Below are positions 47,141 through 58,630 of a stretch of 64,000 nucleotides of DNA, in pieces (positions within the stretch are counted from its first letter, which is position 1; every line of letters begins with the position of its first letter). The translations under genes and the position numbers were made by a program. The stretch is taken from positions 2,205,856 through 2,269,855 of the forward strand of contig JANVCC010000072.1 in NCBI GenBank assembly GCA_025345505.1, in the 5' to 3' direction. The notes under the pieces are model-generated. The model ran no database searches. It saw only the letters and a list, made by a program, of their open reading frames with translations, and had not been told where the DNA came from. The stretch comes from Todiramphus chloris collaris (taxonomy: Eukaryota > Chordata > Aves > Coraciiformes > Alcedinidae).

Positions 47141-47592
47141 ATGGTGATACAAAGGTCAGAACTAACCAAATTCTTTTTTGCACTTTATTTTGTGTTAAGT
47201 ATCGCAGACAGACTGACTGCTATTGTGGAAATGTCTCCAGCTTCAAAAGCAGCAATTAGAAGACACCAGTCAGTGAAAGTGACTTGCTGGGAAAATGAAA
47301 AGATAAAGAATCAAGCTTTAAGGACTGCTTTATTAAAGCGTTTTCTACTGTTCCAGCTTAACCTTAGCTGTTATCAGTGACTAAACCAAGAGCAAACACT
47401 GAAATAACAGAAAAGCCGCTACACAGCAGTCATGATGATTGAAGCCATTACTTTTTCCCCCCCACAAAATCAGTAGCCAATTTTGATCAAAACCACTTAT
47501 GCCAAACTGCATATGCACACACCAGTGGCGAACCATAACTGGTTTGAGGACTGCACCTTTACAGAGTTTTAAAAACTCTACGAAACACTTAC

Positions 47593-47658
47593 CCAGCTTG
47601 TTGAATCCAGCTGCATTGTAATACCACTTCCGAATCCTGTCTAACAGGCGACCACCTC
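47593..47658 (-). CDS. UQCRB: UQCRB coding exon 2
   Basis: 66 bases between acceptor TTGCAG and donor CTGG|GTAAGT. With the flanking split codons it encodes GGRLLDRIRKWYYNAAGF and NKLG. WYYNAAGFNKLGL is a signature of complex III subunit 7; the N-terminal helix lies on the matrix surface and is imported without a cleaved presequence in known orthologues. Both splice phases (phase 1 in, phase 1 out) join cleanly with exons 1 and 3. Confidence 0.96.
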
Positions 47659-48911
47659 CTGCAACTGAACGTGACCATCATCAGTTGCAGAGCAAGACAG
47701 AATTCAACACTTACACGCTACTATGACAGCGCACAAATATTTGCTGGCCTCTTTCACAAGCAGTAACGCAACACCACCTGAAGTTTGAACTGGGACATAT
47801 GTGACTTGGCCTCTCTGCTTTTCATTACCCCATAACTGCCAAGGAACAGGTAGAATGAGTACTTGTTACGTACAATAATTTGACCTCTGTTGCACTAGAT
47901 CCGAGTATTAGACTGCTTTAAGGCTTGGAACAGTACTAACGGTTCGTTGTCAAAGACAGCGCCAACACTTTCAGGCTTCATAACTCTTACTCGAGCTAAA
48001 ACCATCATGTTCTACATGATGTAAAACCATCATGCTTTTCAAATCCTTTATCTAAGTCCCACAGCTCTAGCTATAGGTTAATGTGCTATCAAGGCCAACA
48101 TATCATGACGTTGCTAACCTTCTGCTCTCCTCTCTAGTTAGTTAAATACTATTGCAGAGACTCGTTTTTCCAAGAGCTATGAAAGTCAACCCTGAAACCT
48201 CAAAAAAAGCAAACAAAACCCAAAAACCAAACCAACAAAGAAAGAAAAACACACCCTGCATGCAGAATGTTATGCTTTCTCCAACTGTGATTTTGGGTAG
48301 CAGAAGTGTTTTGAGATGTACTCAAGCAGAGTGCAGTACCCAGCAGCAGTGAAGGGAACTCGAGAAGGGGTCTAGAAACGCAGAAACAGCACCGTGCAGG
48401 CCACGGAGCCAGGGGACGCTATCTGCCATGGCTCTAGCGCACCGGTCTCACTAAGACATCCCATAAAAGCAGTGCTCCGGACGATACCAGCACGCCGTTA
48501 GCAGAACACCTCTCCCCGCTTTATGCTTTCACAGGTCACGACTTGGGAAGGAACATCGGCAGACAAACTAAGCCTGGAGTCAGTCGCTAGCCGGGAAGGA
48601 CACCCATTCCCGAGGCCCCTCCGGAGCAGCCCAAGGGCTCCCGGACCCCCTCTGCCCCACTGCTGCCCGAGAGGCTCCCTCCGCTGAGGCCCAGACCGAG
48701 GGGCCGCCCCCAGGGCCGCAGCAGCGGCGCCGCACCGGCTGCCCCCGCCAAGGGCACCCGGCACACACCGGCCCCCGCCTCCCTAACACGGCCCGCTCCC
48801 ATTCCCGGCGCGAGACGGGACGGGACGGGACGGGGCGAGCCGAGCCGAGCGCCGTAAGAGCGACGGGCGCGATCCCCCACAACCACCCCCAGCCGCCCCC
48901 CGCCGGCTCAC
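47659..48911 (-). other. UQCRB: UQCRB intron 1
   Basis: About 1.25 kb from donor GTGAGC (in the CpG island) to acceptor TTGCAG. The first ~350 bases are part of the CpG island; the rest is unique sequence with a short A-rich patch near 48210-48250. No repeat or additional exon is recognised. Confidence 0.88.
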
Positions 48912-48930
48912 CCGATGCCCTCGCCGCCAT
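48912..48930 (-). CDS. UQCRB: UQCRB coding exon 1 (cytochrome bc1 complex subunit 7, start)
   Basis: UQCRB (Qcr7, 14-kDa subunit) is a nuclear-encoded, matrix-facing subunit of ubiquinol-cytochrome c reductase, respiratory complex III. It supports assembly and the Qi-side environment of cytochrome b. This exon holds the ATG and 19 coding bases: MAARAS plus the first base of a Gly codon, then donor CGG|GTGAGC. The four exons give a 330-base CDS, 109 residues (human 111). The start is unambiguous: it aligns with the known N-terminus, has A at -3 and G at +4, and sits in a perfect TISU element. The very short exon with a CpG-island promoter is typical of the gene. All splice sites are GT-AG and phases agree, so the gene appears intact. 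Confidence 0.95.
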
Positions 48931-48934
48931 CTTG
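48923..48934 (-). promoter_or_regulatory. UQCRB: TISU / YY1 element at UQCRB start codon
   Basis: On the gene strand CAAGATGGCGGC overlaps the start codon and fits the published TISU consensus SAASATGGCGGC at every base. It is also a YY1 site. TISU directs both transcription initiation just upstream and scanning-free, cap-proximal translation of mRNAs with very short 5' UTRs, and is enriched in genes for mitochondrial function. The 5' UTR is therefore predicted to be only about 5-30 bases. Confidence 0.85.
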
Positions 48935-49024
48935 ACCTCGGCGCGGCGCGCTGCCTTCTGGGAAACCCGCCGCGCCCGGGGGCCGGCCCGCCAATGCCGC
49001 CTCAGCGCTGGCGCAGGCGCCTCG

Positions 49025-49122
49025 GTGTGTGCCGGCGGCGGGGCGGGGTGTGCCGGCGGGGCGGTCGGTGCCAGCGGCGGGGCGGTCTGTGCCGGCGGCG
49101 GGGCGGGGTGTGCCGGCTCCGG
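49025..49122. repeat. GC-box minisatellite (about 20-bp period, ~4.5 copies) in UQCRB promoter
   Basis: Imperfect tandem units of the form GTGCCGGCGGCGGGGCGGGG, 19-23 bases each, lie about 95-190 bases upstream of the UQCRB start codon. Each unit holds at least one GGGGCGG GC box, so copy number would change the number of Sp1/KLF-type sites. Confidence 0.9.
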
Positions 49123-49290
49123 CCTCCCGCTGGGCCGTGCGCCGTGGGGGCAGCTCCTCCCTCACGGCCGCGCAGCGCCGGGCCACGCTGAGGCACCTGC
49201 GCGGAGGTGAAACGAGCGAGAAGGAAGCTGCCAAGGCGGGCACGGTGCGTCCCGTGGCTCTTGGGACGGCGCTGGGGAATCAGTGACTGA

Positions 49291-51827
49291 CCCCAGAGTA
49301 AGCAAGGATGGCTCAGGAGGAAGGGTAACTCCGTCCTGGCCTCTGCCCCTCTGCAGACGGGCAGCCGCTCGCAGATAGGGGACTTTGCCGCCGTGACCTG
49401 CGGTAGCGGTGGCCGTGTGTCCCCGGGCCGGCCGTGTGCCGCGGCTCGGGGCCTGCAGAGTGGATGCGAGCGAGCACCACAGCCGAGGAAATCCAGCTGT
49501 CGGCCGGGGCAGCTGAACGGGGGTGACTGCGTGCTGCGAAGACTGTTTGGGCCAACAACTGCAAACCGAGTAGAGGTGGATATTAGTTAAAAATAAAGTG
49601 ATGTTTGTCAAGGAGGGTGTGCAAAGCACCAAGTGAACCGCAGGGAGAAGCAGGAGCCTCTCGCTGCTCAGGTACCCTAGCTGCCAAGTTGAGCAGCTCC
49701 CTTTCCTGAGGCCTCTCAGCAATTCCTTCAGACATGGACTGCTGCTTCTATAAAGAAATAAATGCATGGATCTATTCCAGAAATACTGCTGCAGTAGACC
49801 CTTTCAGTCAGAAAAGCACAGCTGAATGTGAGACGCAAGCAAACAGCAGAGCTGAGACTACACGCGTGCAGATCACAAAGGGGTTTGGCCGTATGGTACC
49901 CAGCATGCTTCCATTAATCACTGTGCTCTAAGGCTGCTACCCCTTACCAAGAACAGCAAGCTACGCTACCTTCAGCAATTCTACGCCACACGTTTATTCT
50001 AAAATATTAAAGGAATTAAAAGCTCAAAGTTGGAGACATTCAAAATACACACATTCTGTAATATGATTTATATTCTAATGGTTTGTCACATGGCAATAGA
50101 GATTGTGATAAGGACAGCAGAGTAAATCTGCAAAAGCAAACTACTTTGGATTATGAACCCACATACTTTCTATTATCATTTTTACTGCAAACATTAATTT
50201 TCATTATTTGTTCAAAGATAATTAACATTTAATACAGTCAAAAATCTGAGTAAGCGTATTGAATTAGACTTAAAAAGGAGGGAATGAGGCAGTATGTTTA
50301 GCCAGCACATTTCAGCCACCACTCTAGGTTAAATTTGTTACATATCTCCAACAACAGTAGTCTTCTTTAATACAGCATTTCAAATCATCTTCCCAGGCCA
50401 GTGGAGCAGGAAACATTATAACAAAAGCAGAAGAGAGCACTTCATACATACCTTGCAGACAAGGAATGTGGCTTTTTACTCTGTTTCAAATGAAGATGCC
50501 CCAGTAAATCATTTTGCACTCTGCTGCTTCTGACACACTACTCCTTTTCTTGGGTGTTGTAATTCAAATTCCAAACTTTTACTTTTGGATACGAGACCCA
50601 AGCTCATAATCCAGAAATCACTAGTATTCTTATTCTTTAAATGTCTCTCTAACCTTTATTTCCCACTTATTAGGGGAGTTTCACCTTTTTTTTTTATTTA
50701 TCCTGCTATCTTCATACAAATCGGTATTTTAAGCTCCAACACTGAACTTTTAAAACATAAAGACTTTTTCATTAAATAAGCTCAAATCCAGATGAAAACA
50801 TCTGGATGTCAGTTCCCTGAACTGTTTTAACTGAAAGAATGGAAACTTCTAAACAATAAACTATCAGTTTGCAGTTGGGTGTAGTCAGTTTCTTCACTTT
50901 GCCCAAATACACTGCGAAGCGTTTGATAATTCCCTATTAACACAAGTCGCTTACCAGTTGGATGAAGTACTTTTAATGCTCCCCCGATTGCTAATGTTAG
51001 CATTCACCTCAGTTGTTATAACTGAGCAAGATAACTCTGTCAAGTAAGTATATAGTACAGCCTCTTTTCATAGGGTTAGTTGTGTAATGAAGTCATGCAA
51101 ATCTCACTGGGGTGGGGAAAATCTGCTTTCCCCCTCAACAAGGGAGAGAAAAGTGAGTTAAAATAAGCTCCTAGATTTCAGGGACACATATAAATGTATT
51201 TTCTTCTTGTAATTTGCCTAGATTCAGTTTGCAGATTTGATATTTCAAACTGAGTTTCACTGCACAGCTTTAAGGATCTTAACTTCAGCAGGCAGTTTCA
51301 CCAAGAAATAACCTGGTAACCTGCTGAAAAATGCCTTTCTGCATGAAGGGCTTCCCACCTGTACCAGTGTACTGCTTTCTACAGCATAAGGAAAACAATT
51401 TTATTAGCTGTTAAGATAGAAGCAGGTAACGCATCACTCCTTTGCTACTGCATTAGTTTGCTTTTTTCACTTTTGGGGGGAGAGTCAGGGGAGAAGACAG
51501 AGGTCATAAGTCACTAGCCAGTTTTTCCATCCCCCAAAACTCTGAAGTTATTGGATGGGGGGAGGGGGGAGGAAGAATCCACTCTTTAATTTACTTTTCT
51601 TTTAGTGTTTCATCATTCACACTCAATTAAGTTAGCAACTAATTACTGAGATTGCATCAGTAGCAATCAACATATATTCACTAAATCCTTCCAAAATATA
51701 TTTAAGTCACCCTAAAGAATATTACTCTAAGCCTTTAAATCCTACAAAAGTTTCATAAGCAACAGCTTCTTAAACCAGTAATTAAGAAGTTAAGAGACCA
51801 TAAAAGGGAGTAGTTTTATAAAATATG
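49291..51827. other. Intergenic DNA between MTERF3 3' end and UQCRB promoter
   Basis: About 2.5 kb of mainly AT-rich unique sequence. A canonical AATAAA on the + strand at 49592-49597 could end a short divergent transcript from the UQCRB island. An octamer-like ATGCAAAT occurs near 51093. I see no exon, RNA gene or transposon. Confidence 0.7.
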
Positions 51828-51846
51828 TTTATTTAATAACTTTATT
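51828..51846 (-). terminator. MTERF3: MTERF3 poly(A) signals (two AATAAA)
   Basis: On the gene strand AATAAA occurs at 51846-51841, only 21 bases after the stop codon, and again at 51833-51828. Either predicts a 3' UTR of only about 40-65 bases. No other signal is needed to explain the 3' end. Confidence 0.7.
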
Positions 51847-51867
51847 CCTTTTTACATGTGTTACTAA

Positions 51868-52062
51868 TTAAAGTGTTTTTAAGAATTTTTCGAAGTCCTG
51901 TATAGAAGCCTTGGCAATCTCTGTACAAAACACCTCATCGGGAAAGGACACTAGCTGGTCCAGAGAGATGTAGCTGGGTTGTGTTGGGTCATACTGGGCT
52001 CTTCCCAAGAATGTAAGAAACATATGTCTCTCCTTGATTCGTAATAGCTTTGAGTTGAAAAC
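51868..52062 (-). CDS. MTERF3: MTERF3 terminal coding exon
   Basis: 195 bases, phase 0, acceptor TTTCTCAG. It encodes 64 residues, from [20 protein letters not shown] through [20 protein letters not shown] and [20 protein letters not shown] to LKTL and a TAA stop. The [15 protein letters not shown] block and the FCx[16 protein letters not shown] terminus are diagnostic of MTERF3 (mTERF domain-containing 1). It holds the last mTERF motif (FP.VF....LRIKERH..L..LG) and the C-terminal extension. The stop position equals that of the human orthologue, so the C-terminus is complete. Confidence 0.97.
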   Translation of the reverse strand, partial: VFNSKLLRIKERHMFLTFLGRAQYDPTQPSYISLDQLVSFPDEVFCTEIAKASIQDFEKFLKTL

Positions 52063-54350
52063 CTGAGAAAGAAAGAATAATCTTTTAGGTTACGTCAATT
52101 TCAGACTCTGATGAATCCAAAATAACAGCCTTTTTTTAGACAAACTGAAGGTCTAGGAAGAAAACAGAAAATGTGTATCTTTTCTTCTCATTTATGTTAA
52201 GCAATGTGTAGGTCACATTTATATATAAATTACTTAAATTTAAAACAAATGCTTCAATACAACGCGATGACACACACAAGGAAAACCAGGGAGCGATACA
52301 AGTCTCAAGCATGTTAGGTTTTTCTGTTTATATAAAACTGTATTGCTTTCGTGTACTCACAGCCAAGAAAGTGGAGAGGAGACGTTCAGAAACAGGGAGC
52401 ACCTAAGAACACCTAAGCATTTTCCCTTTACTATCAGAAGTGTTTATTTATACAGCCAGATCCAGATGAGCACTGTTACAAGGAAGAAATGAACACGTGA
52501 CCACGTGGCATAAAGTGCAGAGTGGCAATGGAAAAGGTGTGGCTGCACCTCCTGTCCTAACACAGCCAAAAGGCACAGTGCAGTGGTTCAAAGCAACCAC
52601 TTCTCTTCTGCTGCACAGCAACGCCTACCTTTAAAGACGTGTCACAAAAAGAATTCCAGGCAATCAAAGGCAAGAACAAAGGTAAAGAAAACACGACATA
52701 AATCAGTGGAACATCTAAAAAGAGAGAAGTGGAGAAGACAAGAGATGCAGCATTATGTCTTAAAAGCAGAGATCTAACTGCATTTCTGAGTGGTACAACT
52801 GAAGAGAGAGATGCTGCTTTAGAGAAGATAATGGTGAAAACATGAATGCTAGAGCAACGAAAGCAGAGATTTTACTAAAAAGGAGAGACGATGCTACTGG
52901 AGGAAGGATTTCAAGAAGACGCAAACTAATTTGAACTAGAACAGAAAGCAAAATACAGTTCCTCCTCTGCCTTCCTTTAATTTTAAGAGTGATGCCCTGG
53001 CAGAGTAGATAATGGTTGAACTTGATGATCTTAAAGGGCTTTTCCAGCCATAGTGATTCTGTGAGTAGAAAAGACAGGGGGGAAAAAACCAAACCCTTAA
53101 TCACTGTTTATGGAGACAGATAACAAGAAGAATGGTTACAACAGCAGCTGTAACATCAGAAAGGATTTGACAAAAGCAGTCCTGTATGCTTATTTCCAGT
53201 GCTGTCATTCAGGACAAGAACAGATGGAGACACGTAAGCATTGTGAATGCATGAGGTAACAGCCCATGTACAGACTGAGTTGCACTAAACCATATCCCCG
53301 AACTCACAGTTTTTGAGCATGGAGTGAAGAACAGGGAAGAGAGAGGGTGACTGTGCCAAGAACAAGAATGGAGAAAACTCTTCACTTACCCTTCCAAACA
53401 AAGGGAAGTAAAATAATGAGGTGAACCACCATGAAGCCAACAATAAGACAACTGAGAAGGAAGTGAGCAAGACTTGTGGTCATTTACAGGTCAGGAGGGC
53501 AAAAGTGACACAGATTGGAGTTACAGCAAGCATCCTTGTTAAGTAAAGATATACTAAATAGCAGGATAAGTAATCAAAATTCTAGGGAGTAGTTTTATTT
53601 CCCCATATAATTTTGTCTTTTTAGACAGTTAGATTAGGTAGATTTCTTACTAGACCTGCTTTAGGAAGCAAGTTACTGCAGTTCAGGAGTTTTAATTTCT
53701 GCTTTCTTTTTTTCCCTTGTAATAAGCTAGTGTGACTGCATGTCAGCATTGGATAAAGTGACTCATGCTCTCAACTCTTGATTTGTGAAGAAGTAATGAG
53801 GAGACAGGAAAAAAAAAGGTAGCCATTAAGAAACTATTTTCACTCCTGTGACTTTTTTTTTTTTTTTAGCTACTGCCATTGCAACAGGAAGATCAATGAA
53901 AATCTGATTGCCTAATGGACAGAACTTTTTACCTTTAAACTGTATTTTCAGATCCTAGAGTTTATAACATTTTATTTTTTAACTAGACAAATCTGAAAGA
54001 AATGTTTTAATGTGCAAGCTATTTAATGAACAGATCTTATGCATGGTCTGTCTTCCCTTGTGTTTCTTAGCTAGGTAAGATTTCAGGACAATGAATCCCT
54101 AAGCAGGCAGCAATCTCTCTTGCATGAATCCAGTAGTGCCACATGTTGAGAGAAGGGTGGCACTTCCACACTAGAATCCTCAGTGGTTGCTGAGTTGCTA
54201 AGAAAAGTTATCCCAATTAGAGTAAAAGTCACTGACAAGCTGAAGAATTCATGTGTGTCCTGCATACACTGCAGCTCCACCTTCAGCACCGGAGCAGTGA
54301 AGCAGCTGGCCAGAAAGCATCTATAGTTTATTCCCAGATTAACAGCTCAC
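52063..54350 (-). other. MTERF3: MTERF3 intron before the terminal exon
   Basis: About 2.3 kb, GTGAGC to CAG. It contains a short CR1 3' end at 53000-53068; otherwise unique sequence with T-rich runs near 53848. No additional exon is recognised. Confidence 0.9.
53000..53068 (+). mobile_element. CR1 LINE 3' end scrap
   Basis: GCAGAGTAGATAATGGTTGA, then ACTTGATGATCTTAAAGGGC, then TTTTCCAGCC and GATTCTGTGAG at the end match the CR1 terminal consensus. About 70 bases, + orientation, antisense to MTERF3. Confidence 0.85.
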
Positions 54351-54512
54351 CTGAGGAAAGCGAGTAAGCATGTGGTGGGGAATGCCCATGATGTTGTGTA
54401 AGTAGTCAAAGGTTTGTCTGAGTCTCTTTTTACTTGCAGTTAAAATCTTGGGAGTTTTAAACGCAATCTGTTGAATTTCGTTACGTTGAAAACCAAGTTC
54501 AATCTGACAAAC
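54351..54512 (-). CDS. MTERF3: MTERF3 coding exon (second from last)
   Basis: 162 bases, phase 0 at both ends, acceptor TTTTTCAG, donor CAG|GTGAGC. It encodes 54 residues: [54 protein letters not shown]. It contains the mTERF motif with the typical [12 protein letters not shown]...FDYL..IMGI pattern (Pro-X-hydrophobic-Leu, then a Leu-rich helix and a Gly turn) and the start of the next (H.ML.RFPQ). Sequence order matches human MTERF3. Confidence 0.96.
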
Positions 54513-57263
54513 CTGAAAAAGAGCACAATGTTCTTTTCAAAAGTCAGCTACAGCAAACTTAGCTTATTTTAACATGTCACTGAAATAAACTAAAGCAAAA
54601 TGCTTCTACCTTTTAATCACACAGAAACCCACAATGGTATCTGCCGCTCCAGTTCTTCTCAAATCAGACAGTGCAAATTATTTATCATTCTGGATTAAAG
54701 AGTAATTTGTTTATAGAGTGTCTCTGAAGTAAAGATGACTTCTGTGAACACTACGTATTTTTCAGCTTGTCTGAGTTATGAACAAAAAAGGTGTGTCTCA
54801 GTATGCATGGCAGTTACAAACATAGAAGTTCCTCCTCTAAGAGTCCTTTATCAGTTTCAATACCAAGCTGTCAAAAGAGGCTGACTGACTAGTTGTGGAG
54901 CTGTCGAGCTCTGTAAAACACAGCAATCAAATAGCTAGTGACTGCTTTTGTTGATGAGTTAATTTGATAATGAGTTCTTTTGCTAATGTATCCAAGTTAT
55001 ATTTTTATATAAGAAGGTATCATTTCAGTCCTGTAGTCCTCAACTGAAGTCTGTTGAACCTGAGATGTGTAGAATATGCAGTGTATTCAATTTTTTTTAC
55101 AGTTGGTTGATGCCTAAAGTAAGATGTCTTTTTCAGAGACTGCCTTGACTTCAATTACGGTTTCTCAAAAGGAAAAACAAAACACATTTTTTCAATAAAA
55201 TCATGAGCACTCCTCCCAAAGTGCAGAATGGCAATCGGTTCATTGCGTTGTTGAGAAAGGAATTCAGCCTACAACAGTGTCTGGTAACTCAGCCATTTCT
55301 TCTGTCCTCCAGTGACATTTACAAGCAGCTTGTTTTCAGTCAAGGGCTGGGTGCGCTTGCTTGCCAGTCAACATAACCAGACTTTCAAATACAACTCAGG
55401 TAATTCTTCAGTTGGCAAAAAAGGTGGTGCTTTTTGTTTTTCCAGTTTGATGTGCCAAGGCTGCAGCTCTTTTCCAAAACTACCTGGCAAATACAAAGGG
55501 AAGGGCTCAGAATCCGGGTTTTGAAGCTACTTTATGACTTCCAGATCCTCACAGGGAATGGTTTCTAGAGGTGACCATAATCGTGTCTTTCAGCTCCTGG
55601 TTCTTTCTTATCTGCCTTATAAATATGTGCATATCAAAATAAATACTAATCAACTAAGGCAGCATTCGAGTATGAAGAGATATGTTTGCACTTTAGTGGT
55701 GTCTTCCAAGGATCTCAGCTGGCAAGATAACCTGCTGCATTAAGACCCACGACTGAAAGAAAGACCAGATGTTAAGTAAGTGGAGATGTACAGCTGGCCC
55801 CACTGTAGAGGTAATTGTGGCAAGCATCTTGAGCTTTTCTTTTCTACTCTGTGAAAAGAAACAGCTCTTTCATGACATGAACAGTGAGGTCAAGTGTAAA
55901 TTGCTTTGACTGTGCTCAGTTGCACAGCAAGCATATTTAATATTCAGTACCTCTCTCACAACCCCACATGCTAATGTCCTTACTGTGCAAGCCCCAGCGA
56001 TACTCAACCCCGTACGATTCCCACAGCAGGCAGTGGTAACTAAAGCTTTCCACTTTTACCTTACCCATAAATCTCTAATTGTGCTTGGTGAAACCTTCAG
56101 AAGATGGAAAAAGCCACCCATCATCTCCTTTAGTCCATGATTGGATTATTTTGACAACCACTATTGGTTGCAGCAGTCGTTTCTAAACACGCTGCTCAGA
56201 ATGAGGGACACCAGTAGATCACTCCTGAACTGCTGGTATATGGTTTCACTTACTGAGTACTGCCTGCCCACAGGCAGCTTAGGACATACAGGTCTGGAGC
56301 CTCCTTCCTCTCTCTCTAGAGCATGGTAAAAATAAGGATGCTATACTATAGACTTTGCTAGACAGACAGTCACACAGAAGCAAGGTTCTGTAAACCACAT
56401 TCATTATAATATACTGAATCCCTAGCCTGTGGAAAGAATGTTCATCAAAAAGAAAGCACTATTAATTGGAACAGTCTGCTACTTTCCAGTCTCCTCCCTT
56501 ACCACACACACATTTCAAGATTCCCACTGTTTAATAGTTTCATAACAGTAAGTCTGTCTGAAAATTATATATTTTAATTCATAGTTCTGCATTATACGAT
56601 AATGGGATTTCTCAGATTGTTACACTACATCATGCTGTTTGGCCTAGATGGCTTTACAGCACAATAATTAAACCAGTACATAGTTACATTTTCAAAAGGG
56701 AAAGGGGTCCCTGTGGGTTTGAAGTTATTTACCCAAGAGTTGTTAATAATGACCATCTGCTATCAGACAATAGGTGTCAAATGCACATTCTGGCAGACTA
56801 GCCACCTGCCAAGAGGAAAATAATCAACTCCACATTTTCTTGCTCCTAAATTCTCATGGACAATCCAAGTTAGCAAAAAAACATCATTAAGGGAGAATTG
56901 GGGAAGGAAAAAAAAAAAAAAAAAAAAGAAAAACACCAGGAGGGAACAGGCCCTATTTTTCACTCCTTGTAAAGAAATGGGTAACAATTTCTGTCATCAG
57001 ATAACTTCTGGCAGGAAGGGACCCAAAGGAAGATTCTAGACTATATCCGAGTAGAGGACAGCAAGATACTGCTCCATGTATGCTTTAGCTCACAAGCTAT
57101 GGAGAAAAAAATTACTTAAAATCCTCAGTCGCTTTATATCTCCACTAAAATTATTTCATTAAATTCTTTCTGTGCAGGACTGTCCCTGGGGAATTTTATC
57201 TTCTGACAACTCTTAAACTATGTGGATACACAATAGATTTTTAGTACCTACTAATAAGCTCAC
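54513..57263 (-). other. MTERF3: MTERF3 intron
   Basis: About 2.75 kb of unique AT-rich intron, GTGAGC to CAG, with an A-run near 56909-56928. No transposon or cryptic exon was recognised. Confidence 0.9.
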
Positions 57264-57335
57264 CTGAAGAGTTTCTTTTACAGGTTCTAATTTGCCAGTC
57301 AGCAGCCTTGGAAGACGCATTACCAGATCCTTTGT
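57264..57335 (-). CDS. MTERF3: MTERF3 coding exon (third from last)
   Basis: 72 bases, phase 0 at both ends, acceptor ATTGTAG, donor CAG|GTGAGC. It encodes 24 residues: [18 protein letters not shown] and [22 protein letters not shown] is the centre of an mTERF motif, and the exact equivalent is found in human MTERF3 (RLLTGSLEPVKEN). The small exon is confirmed by exact splice phase with both neighbours. Confidence 0.95.
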
Positions 57336-58482
57336 CTACAATTAGGGAAAACACACAAAGGAAAGATTATTACTGAAATCTTGTTTGTGAATCCATCTGT
57401 GAAAGAAATATAGAATTCTCATATAAACATTTTTTTTACCCCCTGTTGAAAGAGGGATGCACTTTCACTTGCATTTGATTTTATTTCTGCCCCAAAGATA
57501 AGTTTCCATGAAGCAGAAATATATTAAAATTACTCAAATATGTTCATTTGAAAAAGAAAAAAAAAAAATACAAAACTAACCAAAACACTACGTGATAGAG
57601 GCTGTCCAAATATTTTTCAGCTGTAGTGGGATTTGTCTACCTCAGGACCTGGTTAGACCATAGTATTATGGCAATACAAGAAATTACTCCATGTCCTGTA
57701 AGCCATGCAATGACTTGCAATCTGCCCTGAGCACAAGGCAGTGACTAAACCCTTTTTCAGAGAGATATCTTACCTCAGGCATGGAAAGGCCAGCAACAGG
57801 CACTGTGACAGCTGTGACTGCCCAGCTAATAGAAGCCAATAGCAGCACACCAGATCCCACTTGGAACTTGACATTTATTGCAATCCCCAGCTACAGCAGG
57901 AAACTACTAATGCTGCCCAGTTATTCCAGGAAACTCCAGCTACTGCCTCCTCTGACAATCCTGAAGCACAGTGCTAAATGCCTGCTAAGCATGTAATGTG
58001 ATAAGCACTCCTGAGCTAACTCAGGGGTTACACTTGGTGAGCTGGGAATATGATTTGGCATTTAATTTGATAGTGTAAATTGCAGATAAGACTATTTTTC
58101 ACCAGTGTGTTAAGTATGTTACAGTATCTTGAAGAGAGGCAATTAATTTTCTAGAAGTTAAAAAAGCTGCTTGCCATTTCAGCAATTCAGTCCCTTGACC
58201 CAGCTGAGCTGATAAAACCAGACACACACACACATGCTTGTTTGACAATAACCTGCAGCAGATCATTTTCAAGAACTGTACTTCAGGACCTTTGAATATT
58301 AGATGTCCCTACTACTTCTACACACAGTTAAAATCAACATACCCTCCTGTAACCCTCTGTATTACCACTGGTAGCATCACTAATGTTTGTGGATAATCCC
58401 CAAACACTTGAAATATTCATGTTCTGAGGCCTTACAGTTGTCACTAGCAAAGTGCCTAAAGACTTCAGTGTATAATTGTTAC
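57336..58482 (-). other. MTERF3: MTERF3 intron
   Basis: About 1.15 kb of unique sequence (GTAACA to TAG), with a short A-run near 57556 and a short CA repeat near 58220. Nothing else was recognised. Confidence 0.9.
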
Positions 58483-58630
58483 CTTTTTCACACTGAGACC
58501 AAGTTCATTTTTGAAGAAACCCAGTCTGTTATCCAGTCTTTCCACTGAAAACAGCAGCAAATACGGAGCTCTTGAGACCATCTGAGCAATTTCTGCCTTA
58601 CCAAATTTTTTTGATTTTAGGTAAGCCACT
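58483..58630 (-). CDS. MTERF3: MTERF3 coding exon (fourth from last)
   Basis: 148 bases. It starts by completing an Arg codon (AG|A) and ends in phase 0 at donor AAG|GTAACA. It encodes [72 protein letters not shown] is a textbook mTERF motif (Pro-X-Leu-Leu, Leu-zipper-like helix, LG turn) that stacks into the superhelical nucleic-acid-binding fold. Confidence 0.96.

Larger units (their letters stand above)
45010..47592 (-). other. UQCRB: UQCRB intron 2, containing LTR and CR1 insertions
   Basis: About 2.6 kb between GTAAGT and TAG. Roughly 1.1 kb of it is an old LTR fragment followed by a CR1 element (listed separately), both in + orientation and therefore antisense to UQCRB. The rest is unique AT-rich sequence. 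Confidence 0.9.
48560..49290. promoter_or_regulatory. UQCRB: UQCRB CpG-island promoter
   Basis: About 700 bases of dense CpG spanning UQCRB exon 1, the start of intron 1 and the upstream flank, with many GGGGCGGGG/GGCGGGGC GC boxes (Sp1/KLF-type) between 49030 and 49110. On the gene strand GGCGGGTTTCCCAGAAGGC lies about 35 bases before the ATG and resembles part of the ZNF143/SBS motif (TTCCCAGAA). No TATA box is visible. This is typical of a housekeeping mitochondrial gene. Divergent transcription to the right is possible. Confidence 0.8.

Noticed and set aside
48580-48930. 116-codon frame that starts at the UQCRB ATG and continues unspliced through exon 1 into intron 1
   Set aside because: It only reads through the donor CGG|GTGAGC. 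The spliced form gives the well-known UQCRB protein with matching phases.
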